In this document: positions 15,019 through 22,691 of the stretch, one piece after another
Layout of the letters: every line of letters starts with the position of its first letter
Numbering within the stretch: the stretch's first letter is position 1
Source of the DNA: Actinomycetota bacterium
Lineage (GTDB): Bacteria; Actinomycetota; Actinomycetes; Nanopelagicales; Nanopelagicaceae
Reading direction: 5' to 3'
Assembly (NCBI GenBank): GCA_026392695.1
Contig: JAPLBP010000074.1
Span: 1-37,171, forward strand
Length of the DNA: 37,171 nt
The notes under the pieces: model-generated
Told to the model about the DNA's origin: nothing
Seen by the model: only the letters and a program-made list of their open reading frames with translations
Databases searched by the model: none
Position numbers and translations under genes: made by a program

Positions 15019-16497
15019 ATGAGCGAAGTAACGAACGTTCCCGAGGTTGGGCTTAAAGGCCTGCTTCGATTTGTCTGGCGTCAACTGACAAGTATGCGAA
15101 CCGCGCTAATACTTCTTCTCCTGCTGGGCGTGGCTTCTATTCCCGGATCACTTATTCCGCAGAGAGCACAAAACCCGATGAAAGTGCGAGAGTATTTTGC
15201 GAGCGACCCAACGATCGCTTCGTGGATGGATCGGTTATCGCTTTTCGATGTCTACGGTTCAAGTTGGTTCAGCGCAATCTATATTTTGCTTTTCATATCC
15301 TTGATTGGATGTGTCCTGCCGCGTTCGCTTGAACATCTAAGGGCGGCCCGGGCACTTCCTCCTCTCACGCCCCGCAACCTCCATAGAATGGATTTTCATC
15401 AGATGTGGATTGGATCTGGCGAGGAACTTTCCGTTGCCAAGTCGTGGTTCGGGAAAAAGAGATTTCGAATCCGAGACTTTGAAGGTGCCATGTCTGCGGA
15501 GAAGGGTTACTTGCGAGAAAGCGGCAACCTACTTTTTCATCTCGCGCTCATTTTAATACTCATCGGTGTAAGTCTTGGCGCCCTTTTCAGTATGAATGGC
15601 GAGGCCATAGTAAATGTTGGGGAACGTTTCATAAACACACCAACGACCTATGACGACTTGAGCTACGGCAGACTTTTCCGAGATAGTTCATTGCCACCTT
15701 TCTCCCTTACTGTTGATGATTTCAAGGCAACGTATAACCCAGCCACGAGCGCTCCCGAGGATTACACCTTGAAAGTCAGTGTCATTGAAAAACCCGGAGC
15801 AAAGCCAGTATCCCGAATAATAAAAGTGAACAGTCCGCTTGGATTCGGAAGTACAAATGTATATTTACAAGCCAACGGTTACTCTCCAGTTGTAACTGTG
15901 AAGAACAAAGAAGGCGAGATTGTTCTGCAAGGGCCTATTCCATTTTTGCCTCAAGACTCCAACATGACTTCTATTGGGGCAATAAAAGTTCCAGATACTT
16001 CTCCTCAACTTGGATTTGTAGCCTCGTTCCTCCCGACAGCAGCACGTGACAAGGTTCGCGGTGGTATTTCTTCATATCCAGCAGCGTTAGATCCGCGACT
16101 TCTACTTTCCGTCTGGAAAGGCGATCTGGGACTAGATCGAGGAATTCCACAGTCTGTCTATCGAATTGACACTTCAAAGATGCAAAAAATTGGACTCAAA
16201 GCTTTGAAAGTGGGAGATACCTTCACATATGCTGATGGAAGTATTCGCTTTGACGGCGTAGAGCAGTGGGTGAATCTGCAGGTCGTAAAAGACCCGGGCA
16301 AGGGGTATGCCCTTTTTGGGGGTATCCTCGCCATTCTTGGTTTGCTTGCTTCACTATTTACTCGACGTCGTCGAATCTGGGTTCGAGTGAATTCAGAGGG
16401 AACGGTAGAGGTAGCGGGTCTAGCGAAGAGCGGGGCCCCAGGCCTTGCTGAGGAAATCGATCAGCTGATCACGGACTTGAGGAGAGCCAATCCATGA
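15019..16497 (+). CDS. resB: Cytochrome c biogenesis protein ResB (Ccs1)
   Basis: Membrane component of the System II haem lyase; with CcsB it moves haem across the membrane and attaches it to apocytochrome c. The 492-residue product has hydrophobic segments at about 26-45, 84-102, 170-190 and a last one near 430-450, with a large extracytoplasmic domain between the last two. The family signature GYLRESGNLLFHLALI is present, with the conserved His at 174. The start directly follows the ccdA stop, and the stop overlaps ccsB as ATGA. Length is normal and no gap is apparent. Confidence 0.94.
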   Translation: MSEVTNVPEVGLKGLLRFVWRQLTSMRTALILLLLLGVASIPGSLIPQRAQNPMKVREYFASDPTIASWMDRLSLFDVYGSSWFSAIYILLFISLIGCVLPRSLEHLRAARALPPLTPRNLHRMDFHQMWIGSGEELSVAKSWFGKKRFRIRDFEGAMSAEKGYLRESGNLLFHLALILILIGVSLGALFSMNGEAIVNVGERFINTPTTYDDLSYGRLFRDSSLPPFSLTVDDFKATYNPATSAPEDYTLKVSVIEKPGAKPVSRIIKVNSPLGFGSTNVYLQANGYSPVVTVKNKEGEIVLQGPIPFLPQDSNMTSIGAIKVPDTSPQLGFVASFLPTAARDKVRGGISSYPAALDPRLLLSVWKGDLGLDRGIPQSVYRIDTSKMQKIGLKALKVGDTFTYADGSIRFDGVEQWVNLQVVKDPGKGYALFGGILAILGLLASLFTRRRRIWVRVNSEGTVEVAGLAKSGAPGLAEEIDQLITDLRRANP

Positions 16498-17417
16498 CAC
16501 ATACATCGTTAGCTTATTTATCCAATAACTTCATTTATTCGGCGATGGCCGTTTACACCTTAGCTTTCTTTGCTCACGCATACGAGACGGCATTCGCTGT
16601 CCGCGCTCCGCAGAGCGACGTGGTCGATCCGGCCCACGGCAACCTTCTTGTTAAGACTTTTGATTTTAAACGGACTGAAAGAGCAGCCCGAATCGCAACC
16701 GCTTTTATGATTTTAGGTTTTCTTTTGCTCTTTGCTGGGGCGGTCGCACGAGGACTCTCTGCTGGGCGCGTGCCTTGGGGAAACATGTACGAGTTTTCGA
16801 TTACTGGCGCTCTCGCGTTTAGCGGGGCTTATCTATTTGCCCTTCGGAAGTACGATCTGCGCTGGTTAGGTCTCCTGGTTTCCATTTCGGTTCTGCTTAC
16901 TCTTGGCACGGCCGTTGCCGTTCTCTATCGGCCAAGCGCACCCCTTGTTCCGGCGCTTAAGTCGACGTGGCTGGTAATTCACGTTTCGGCTGCAATTATT
17001 TCAGGCGGTGTTTTTTTACTCTCCAATGTTATTGCGGCCGCTTATCTCTACTTGGATTCAATGGAGCAGAAAGGAGCGCGTAATCGTTGGGCACAACGTT
17101 TACCTTCCTTAGAAGTATTGGATCAACTCTCTTATCGCTTAGTCGCGTTCGTGTTTCCATTGTGGACATTTTCAGTTATTGCTGGAGCAATTTGGGCAGA
17201 ACATGCATGGGGAAAGTATTGGGGATGGGATCCAAAAGAAACGTGGGCGTTTATTACATGGGTTGCTTACGCCGCTTATCTTCACGCCAGAGTGACAGTT
17301 GGTTGGCGCGGTCGCAAAGCAGCGTGGCTTTGCCTATTAGCTGGATCTACTTTTCTATTTAATTACGTATACATAAATATTTGGGGAACAGGCAAGCACA
17401 CCTATTCAGGCTTATAG
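16494..17417 (+). CDS. ccsB: Cytochrome c biogenesis protein CcsB (CcsA-type haem lyase subunit)
   Basis: Integral membrane haem-handling protein of System II. The 307-residue product has about eight membrane helices and the haem-binding WWD-type stretch at 234-251 (WAEHAWGKYWGWDPKETW), flanked by conserved His residues at 163, 237 and 264. The start overlaps resB (ATGA). It is the last gene of the operon that begins with the histidine phosphatase; 80 bases separate it from the acetyltransferase gene. In actinobacteria these genes serve the cytochrome bc/aa3 branch, which receives electrons from the menaquinol made and reduced by the men and nuo products further right. Confidence 0.94.
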   Translation: MTHTSLAYLSNNFIYSAMAVYTLAFFAHAYETAFAVRAPQSDVVDPAHGNLLVKTFDFKRTERAARIATAFMILGFLLLFAGAVARGLSAGRVPWGNMYEFSITGALAFSGAYLFALRKYDLRWLGLLVSISVLLTLGTAVAVLYRPSAPLVPALKSTWLVIHVSAAIISGGVFLLSNVIAAAYLYLDSMEQKGARNRWAQRLPSLEVLDQLSYRLVAFVFPLWTFSVIAGAIWAEHAWGKYWGWDPKETWAFITWVAYAAYLHARVTVGWRGRKAAWLCLLAGSTFLFNYVYINIWGTGKHTYSGL

Positions 17418-17497
17418 GGCGACTCTTCTTGAAAAATTGAACGATTGTGTACATAAAAAAGGACTTGATTTTCGGCGCAACGGCGAGGAGACAGATC

Positions 17498-17947
17498 ATG
17501 GATCTGGAGATCTTCGACGGACTCCCACTAGATATTTCAAGGTTGGACGGACTTCGTTTTGCCGCAGAGGAAGAAGGAATCGAAAATGTATCGAGATTAA
17601 TTCAAGATTGGATTCTAGGACAAACACTTTTTGATGGCACGGGTGAGTGTTTATGCTTAGCCGAAGTAGGTGGGTTAATAATCGGTGTCGGAGGCCTTCT
17701 TAACTGCAAAGTAGTGCCCGATGCTTTGCGAGTAAGTCGTTTTTACGTTCATCCCGATTGGAGAAGGAAGGGCATTGCGCGAGAGATCGCAGATGAAGCG
17801 CTTTCTCATGTGTGGAATTTTGCGAAAGTGGTGACTTGTAATGCTCAGGCTTCTTCGATTGCGTCACTATTTTGGGAATCACTTGGATTTAGAGAAGTAA
17901 ACATGCCTGGAATCACTCATATGTTGGACGTAAGCAAGATCTCATGA
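17498..17947 (+). CDS. GNAT-family N-acetyltransferase
   Basis: A 149-residue acetyltransferase using acetyl-CoA. The core is VSRFYVHPDWRRKGIAREI, that is beta strand 4 plus the Q/R-x-x-G-x-A pyrophosphate-binding loop, followed by a helix and the late NAQASSIASLFWESLGF motif. The start at ATG 17498 is chosen because AGGAG stands at 17486-17490, 7 bases before; the frame is open upstream to 17447 but that extension has no ribosome site. Unlike most first genes here it has a clear Shine-Dalgarno. The substrate is unknown. It ends 8 bases from the end of the convergent hepT gene. Confidence 0.87.
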   Translation: MDLEIFDGLPLDISRLDGLRFAAEEEGIENVSRLIQDWILGQTLFDGTGECLCLAEVGGLIIGVGGLLNCKVVPDALRVSRFYVHPDWRRKGIAREIADEALSHVWNFAKVVTCNAQASSIASLFWESLGFREVNMPGITHMLDVSKIS

Positions 17948-17955
17948 GTCCCACA

Positions 17956-18282
17956 TCAGACGAGTTTGTTGAGACTCTTCACCAGTAATGGGACATCGAC
18001 GGTCGCCGAAATCCACAATTGAGATTTCTTCACGCGTTGATAATTATGTGCCAGGAGAACCCTTAGTCCGATTAGGCCGGACCAATCGACACCTGATATT
18101 TCATTTTGTGTCTCGATTGAAATAGAAGAGCCCGCCTCACCTATTAATTCGATAACTCGTTCAATCGCTCGAACTTGAGACAAGTGAGAATTGAAATGAT
18201 CTTGACCTTGGCTGACATATTCCGCTAGCTCGGCCGCCAGTTCAGTGATGTCTTGAATGCGGCGCCGATCATTTTGATTCAC
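17956..18282 (-). CDS. HepT-like (DUF86) toxin of a HepT/MntA pair
   Basis: A 108-residue all-helical HEPN-domain protein. The active-site motif Rx4HxY is visible as RVLLAHNY (residues about 73-80), with the preceding GxxIGLRV context typical of DUF86/HepT (here WSGLIGLRVLLAHNY). HepT toxins are RNases, and in characterised pairs the Tyr of this motif is AMPylated by the MntA antitoxin to silence it. Its GTG or ATG start overlaps the end of the MntA gene by 4 bases, so the two are one operon with the antitoxin first. The Tyr and His are intact, so the toxin is likely functional. Confidence 0.88.
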   Translation of the reverse strand: MNQNDRRRIQDITELAAELAEYVSQGQDHFNSHLSQVRAIERVIELIGEAGSSISIETQNEISGVDWSGLIGLRVLLAHNYQRVKKSQLWISATVDVPLLVKSLNKLV

Positions 18283-18569
18283 AGTGCAAGTGATTCTGCT
18301 TGAATATGGGCGTCACGAGGATACAAACCACCACGATCTACAAGATCAACTTCCGCGCTAAGGAAAGTTGCAAGTTCTTGCCGCATGTGAACGAGATCGA
18401 AAAGCGAAGCAGATGGGTCGCAATCAACCAGAAAGTCGATATCACTATCAAGTCGATCATCCCCTCGAGCCACACTTCCAAAGACTGCAATGGAGAGAGC
18501 TTTATGGCGTCGCGCGATAGCCTTAATGGCCTCACTATTGGCTCGAAGGTATTCCAGACGTTCGCTCAT
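18279..18569 (-). CDS. MntA-like nucleotidyltransferase antitoxin
   Basis: A 96-residue minimal nucleotidyltransferase. The signature GSx10DxD is present as GSVARGDDRLDSDID (about 31-45), and a third acidic residue lies in AEVDLVD further on, so the catalytic triad is complete. In known pairs MntA adds AMP units to the HepT Tyr. The gene is followed by hepT with a 4-base overlap. TACTCT lies 6 bases before the ATG, with TTGCCA 19 bases further upstream. The pair sits between a GNAT gene and the men block, with no other mobile or defence gene nearby. Confidence 0.88.
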   Translation of the reverse strand: MSERLEYLRANSEAIKAIARRHKALSIAVFGSVARGDDRLDSDIDFLVDCDPSASLFDLVHMRQELATFLSAEVDLVDRGGLYPRDAHIQAESLAL

Positions 18570-18575
18570 ACTTTA

Positions 18576-18581
18576 AGAGTA
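18576..18581 (-). promoter_or_regulatory. Putative -10 hexamer of the mntA-hepT operon
   Basis: Minus-strand TACTCT is 6 bases before the MntA ATG at 18569. TTGCCA (18601-18606) could be the -35, but the 19-base spacer is long. No Shine-Dalgarno, so a leaderless antitoxin message is suggested. Confidence 0.35.
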
Positions 18582-18658
18582 CCAGCGAGGCGAACCAAGG
18601 TGGCAAGTCATATATCGTGCATAAGGAATATAAAAGAAAGGATTTGACTAATAGCTTC

Positions 18659-18910
18659 CTAAAGCTTGCGTAGAAAATCTGGATCGTCGTCAGGTGGCAA
18701 AATTCTGCGGGATCCTCCACGTCCGATTCCTGGTCGTCGAGGTCGTCCTGCGATCCAATAGGCAATGGCACCAATAGGTTCAAAGAGAATAATGATCAGA
18801 ATCCATCCCCACTTGGGAAGGTTTCGGATAGCGGAAACATCTGTACCGGCGCAATCAACCAATGAATAGATTGTGAAAATGATGGGGAGTAGAAAAAGTA
18901 AGACGCGCAT
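18659..18910 (-). CDS. PLDc_N-domain small membrane protein
   Basis: An 83-residue protein with two membrane helices (residues about 3-18 and 33-52) and the PLDc_N pattern: FTIYSLVDC, then RNLPKWGWILIIILFEPIGAIAYWIAGRP, a basic Pro/Gly linker, and the conserved acidic end DDDPDFLRKL. In actinobacteria it often lies beside menaquinone genes, as here just after menA (20-base gap), but no reaction is known. The length is normal for the short form. It probably shares the menE-menA transcript. Confidence 0.85.
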   Translation of the reverse strand: MRVLLFLLPIIFTIYSLVDCAGTDVSAIRNLPKWGWILIIILFEPIGAIAYWIAGRPRRPGIGRGGSRRILPPDDDPDFLRKL

Positions 18911-18930
18911 GGGTTGAGTCTAGCCTTTAG

Positions 18931-19785
18931 TTATGCAAGCCAGAGAGAGATTGCTAACAGGAGAGCAAAGAGAAGTTGGAGTTGACCAGTTTTTGCTAGG
19001 AGTGGGATAAGTGCTGCTCCTTCTGCGTTTCCGTTTACTTTTCGAGCAAGGCTTAACGACAGTGGCGCTACGGCTAAGGTGAGAAGCGCCCATGGTGTAA
19101 CAAATAGGGCAACCACATGAGCAATCAGCAAAAGCATTGCAAAAAAGAATCGACTTCCGTCATCTCCCATGCGCACTGCCAAGGTCCTCTTGCCCACAAG
19201 TGCATCTTTCTCACGGTCCCTTATGTTGTTGATCGCGAGCAATGAACAAGACAGAGCACCTATTGGAACCGAGATAAGAAATGAGTTGAGGGTTAGCTTT
19301 TCGGTCTGGACGAAGAAGGTACCCATCGTGGCAACGAGTCCAAAAAAGACGAAGACTGAAATTTCTCCAAATCCACTGTATCCATAAGGGGATTTTCCTC
19401 CTGTATAAAACCAGGCCGCAGCAATGGCTATCGCGCCAACCAAGAGAATCCACCACGAACTTAGCGCCGCAAGAGCCAGTCCAGAAACGCCTGCTACAAA
19501 AAATGAAATAAAGGCCGCCTTCTTTACTGCCAGCGGTGTAGCAAGGCCACTCGCAACAATGCGCGTTGGTCCTATCCTGTCTGTATCCGTTCCGCGAACG
19601 CCATCGGAATAATCATTTGCATAGTTAACAGCGATTTGAAGTGAAAGGCTAACAACGAGTGCGAGTAAAGCGCGCAGGATATTGCTCTGTGAGCCAGCCA
19701 GTGCCGTGGCAACCAAGACTGGAGTAACAGCCGCTGGGAGCGTGCGAGGCCGAGCTCCCTTTACCCATGTATCAACTGTCGTCAT
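18931..19785 (-). CDS. menA: 1,4-dihydroxy-2-naphthoate polyprenyltransferase
   Basis: UbiA-superfamily membrane enzyme that attaches the polyprenyl chain to 1,4-dihydroxy-2-naphthoate, giving demethylmenaquinone. The 284-residue product has about eight membrane helices and both Asp-rich motifs: NYANDYSDGVRGTD (about 53-66) and NNIRDREKD (about 186-194), which bind Mg-diphosphate. The opening TWVKGARPRTLPAAVTPVL is typical of MenA. The start overlaps the stop of the upstream menE remnant as ATGA. Confidence 0.95.
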   Translation of the reverse strand: MTTVDTWVKGARPRTLPAAVTPVLVATALAGSQSNILRALLALVVSLSLQIAVNYANDYSDGVRGTDTDRIGPTRIVASGLATPLAVKKAAFISFFVAGVSGLALAALSSWWILLVGAIAIAAAWFYTGGKSPYGYSGFGEISVFVFFGLVATMGTFFVQTEKLTLNSFLISVPIGALSCSLLAINNIRDREKDALVGKRTLAVRMGDDGSRFFFAMLLLIAHVVALFVTPWALLTLAVAPLSLSLARKVNGNAEGAALIPLLAKTGQLQLLFALLLAISLWLA

Positions 19786-20797
19786 TTCAGACCTCTCTGC
19801 GCAGTGGCTAATTCTATTAGGGCTCGACGATCGACTTTCCCGATTAGCGTGTAAGGAAATTCAGCAATTATTAAGAAGCCTTTGGGTTTTGCAACATGAC
19901 CAAGGGCGCGAGTAAGGGAATCAGATATTTCCTCTTGTGAAATGTCGGAGTTTTGAGCGAGGGCAATGTGAAGAGCGCTGCCCCATTCAGCATCATCCAA
20001 GGTGAACGCAGCCAAAGCCGCTGCCGGGTGATCCTTCCTTATTGCCGCCTCGCTGAATCAAATGAGCCCAGATCCTTTGTAAGAAACCAACCGTCTTGAA
20101 GAGATTCCAACCATTCGATCTCATTGTTGAGATATGTTGTCGCTAAAACTGCACCCTTAATTGCAATGTATCCATCGCGTATTTCAACATCGACGCCGTC
20201 TAGAGGTATTCCGTTGTAAACGCATCCGCCGCAGGTTTCAGTCATTCCATACGTGGTGACGATATTTATTCCAGCATCTTTTGCTTGAGAATGTAATTCG
20301 TCGGTAAGTGCCGCGCCTCCTACTAGTACTGCTTTGCAGTCACGTAGGTGGTTTAGCAATAGCTGGTCTCCGTTTAGTGCTCGGAATAGTTGGGTCGGCA
20401 CAATTGCCGTGAAATCTGCTTTCGGGAATTCAACTGCATTCCTTAAATCAATGGCAGCGGTACCAAGTCCTAAACTTCGCGCTAGAACATTGACTCCGGC
20501 AATGTGGGTCAACGGCAACAACAATGACCATGTGTCCCCAAACCGAGCACCGAGGAAGTCATTTGACGATTTTGCGGAAGCAATAATCGCTCTCGAACTC
20601 AGTGCCACTTCTTTTGCGGCCCCAGTAGAGCCACTCGTGGCGACCACAATCGCGATGGAGGCGGGTACTTCGTGGGAGGTTGATGGCCCGAACGCTAACG
20701 CGGGTCCGACGCCAGATAACGCCCTAGCCAGATCATCCATTGCGGCTTGGGCGGAAACGTTGTTGATCGAGCGGAGCTCTTTTGTTAGATTTTCCAT
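19782..20797 (-). pseudogene. menE: O-succinylbenzoate-CoA ligase MenE, internally deleted and frameshifted
   Basis: Acyl-CoA synthetase (ANL family) that makes OSB-CoA in menaquinone synthesis. From ATG 20797 the frame gives 252 residues with the ATP loop ATSGSTGAAKEV, LLPLTHIAGVN, TTYGMTETCGG, and GWFLTKDLGSFDSA, then goes out of frame at about 20050 and stops. The family resumes in another frame with EAAIRKDHPAAALAAFTLDDAEWG and ends at 19782 with the catalytic-type TLIGKVDRRAL. About 25 residues are missing between the two parts, including the hinge motif (GRxDDxIxSGGExIS). The deletion length is not a multiple of three. The span is 1016 bases, versus about 1090 for an intact short-type gene. 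As read the enzyme is dead, although menF, D, C, B, A and G look intact. Confidence 0.87.
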
Positions 20798-20805
20798 TGC
20801 CGCCG

Positions 20806-20812
20806 TAGGCTA
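20806..20812. promoter_or_regulatory. Overlapping divergent -10 elements of menE and menB
   Basis: The sequence TAGGCTA gives TAGGCT on the plus strand (20806-20811) for menB, with TTGTTA 18 bases upstream (20782-20787), and TAGCCT on the minus strand (20807-20812), 9 bases before the menE ATG. The two promoters would exclude each other. menB then has a leader with an AGGAGG; menE has none. Confidence 0.4.
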
Positions 20813-20838
20813 TCGCTTGTGACCGAGCAGGAGGAAAT

Positions 20839-21717
20839 GTGAGCAAGCCTATTAAGCGTGAATTCGGCAGTCGTTCGATTCCGGAATGGAAAGTTGGCGA
20901 AGGCGGAGAGAATTTTGTGGATGTTATCTACGAAACTGCCGATGGCATCGCCAAGATCACTATCAACCGCCCTCAAGTCCGTAACGCTTTCCGTCCACAA
21001 ACGATTATTGAATTGCAAAACGCTTTTTCACTCGCCCGTGATGCCGAAGACGTGGGCGTAATCATTTTGACAGGTGCGGGACATGAAGCATTTTGTTCAG
21101 GCGGAGATATCGCAGTGCGCGGTGACGATGGCTATTTAGGCGATGACCCGTTGGCAAAGAAAGGTATTGGACGTCTCAACGTCCTTGATCTTCAAATTCA
21201 GATTCGACGTACACCAAAACCTGTAGTCGCGATGGTTGCGGGTTGGGCAATTGGCGGTGGCCATGTACTTCACGTTGTTTGCGATCTGACGATTGCGGCA
21301 GACAACGCAAAGTTCGGTCAGACAGGTCCGATGGTTGGTTCATTTGATGGTGGTTATGGCGCGGGTCTGCTGGCAGCGCACGTTGGCCAGAAGAAAGCGA
21401 GAGAAATTTGGTTTCTTACTCGACAATACGATGCTCAAGAAGCCCTTCAGATGGGATTAGTTAACACGGTTGTACCGGTGGATGAATTGGAAGCAGAAAC
21501 CGTGTCGTGGTGTCGGGAAATGCTTCGCAATTCGCCAATGGCGCTTCGACTATTAAAAGCGAGCTTGAACGCGGCAGATGATGGGCTTGCCGGAGTACAA
21601 CAACTCGCTGGTGATGCGACTCTTCTTTTCTATATGTCTCAAGAAGGCCAAGAGGGCCGCGATGCCTACAAAGAAAAGCGCGCTCCAGATTTTGGAAAGT
21701 TTCCAAGGCGCCCATAA
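20839..21717 (+). CDS. menB: 1,4-dihydroxy-2-naphthoyl-CoA synthase
   Basis: Crotonase-fold enzyme that closes the naphthoquinone ring from OSB-CoA. The 292-residue product has [17 protein letters not shown] (oxyanion hole and substrate loop), [38 protein letters not shown] and the C-terminal [19 protein letters not shown] typical of MenB. The start is GTG 20839, with AGGAGG at 20829-20834 five bases before. It ends directly against menC (ATG 21718). It is divergent from menE. Confidence 0.96.
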   Translation: MSKPIKREFGSRSIPEWKVGEGGENFVDVIYETADGIAKITINRPQVRNAFRPQTIIELQNAFSLARDAEDVGVIILTGAGHEAFCSGGDIAVRGDDGYLGDDPLAKKGIGRLNVLDLQIQIRRTPKPVVAMVAGWAIGGGHVLHVVCDLTIAADNAKFGQTGPMVGSFDGGYGAGLLAAHVGQKKAREIWFLTRQYDAQEALQMGLVNTVVPVDELEAETVSWCREMLRNSPMALRLLKASLNAADDGLAGVQQLAGDATLLFYMSQEGQEGRDAYKEKRAPDFGKFPRRP

Positions 21718-22689
21718 ATGCTTGATTCAATTCTTGAATCACTCCATGTTGTTGCGTTGCCGACGAAAACAAATTTTCGCTCTGTGCTCGTCCGTGAGGT
21801 TGCACTATTTGAAGGACCAGAGGGATGGGGCGAGTTTTCGCCATTTCTGGAATATGACGCAGATGAGTGCGTCCCTTGGCTTGCGAGCGCCATTGAATCT
21901 GTAACAGTTGCGCCCCCATCTCTGAATCGCGACGTAATTAAAATCAATGCAACACTTCCAGCGATAAACGGAAGGGAAAAGATTGAGCAAGTTCTCTCGT
22001 GGTTTCCAGGTTGTCGGGTGGCCAAGATTAAAGTGGGGGAAGATTTCAACCAGGACTTAACTCGAATTAAACTTGCTCAAGAAATTATCCCAGGTCTAGA
22101 AGTTCGTCTTGATGTAAATGGCCAATGGACCACGAGGCAAGCGCTCCAGTATCTGGGGGATATTTACTCTCAGGTTAGTAACATCCAATACGTGGAACAA
22201 CCTTGCGCGACACTGGAAGAATTACGGGAGTTAAAGAAATCCCTTGAGGTTCCGATTTTGATCGCAGGAGATGAGGTAATTCGTAAAGCAAGAGACCCAT
22301 TTAGCCTGGATCTTGAGGGAGCAGTCGATATCGTAATGCTGAAAGTTGCCCCTCTCGGCGGAATCAAAAGATCACTGGCACTTGCAAAGTTTCATGGCCT
22401 TCCCGTAGTTGTTTCCAGTGCTCTTGATTCTGCGGTGGGAATTTCTCGAGGACTGCTATTGGCGGGAGCGTTGCCCGAAATTTCGTACGCTTGCGGACTA
22501 GGCACTGGGGCGTTGCTCGAAGCAGATGTGTCGGATCTCGCAATCACTCATGGAGATATTCAAATAGTTTCTGTAAAGCCTTCAATCCAAGCGCTCAAAA
22601 AGTACGGTGCAACCAAGGATCGTGTTGAATGGTGGAAGGCCAGGATTAGGCAGACTTGGCTAGCCGGAGCGGAAAGAGGTGAGTGGTAG
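21718..22689 (+). CDS. menC: o-succinylbenzoate synthase
   Basis: Enolase-superfamily dehydratase making o-succinylbenzoate from SHCHC. The 323-residue product opens with LHVVALPTKTNFRSV and EGWGEFSPF. It holds the catalytic Lys pair region AKIKVGEDF, the metal ligands in RLDVNGQW, YVEQPC and IAGDE, and the second catalytic Lys in IVMLKVAPLGG. This is the actinobacterial form. It starts at once after menB, and its stop overlaps the start region of menD, so menBCD is one operon. Confidence 0.94.
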   Translation: MLDSILESLHVVALPTKTNFRSVLVREVALFEGPEGWGEFSPFLEYDADECVPWLASAIESVTVAPPSLNRDVIKINATLPAINGREKIEQVLSWFPGCRVAKIKVGEDFNQDLTRIKLAQEIIPGLEVRLDVNGQWTTRQALQYLGDIYSQVSNIQYVEQPCATLEELRELKKSLEVPILIAGDEVIRKARDPFSLDLEGAVDIVMLKVAPLGGIKRSLALAKFHGLPVVVSSALDSAVGISRGLLLAGALPEISYACGLGTGALLEADVSDLAITHGDIQIVSVKPSIQALKKYGATKDRVEWWKARIRQTWLAGAERGEW

Positions 22690-22691
22690 AG

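Noticed and set aside
17418-17497. Promoter for the GNAT gene (TTGAAA ... TACATA)
   Set aside because: The spacer is only 15 bases and the -35 and -10 are common A/T-rich words, so it is not supported over read-through from ccsB.
13189-20797. Programmed frameshifting in the histidine phosphatase and menE
   Set aside because: Both genes lack about 20-25 family residues at the frame change, so a ribosomal shift alone could not restore the protein, and no slippery heptamer was evident at the junctions.
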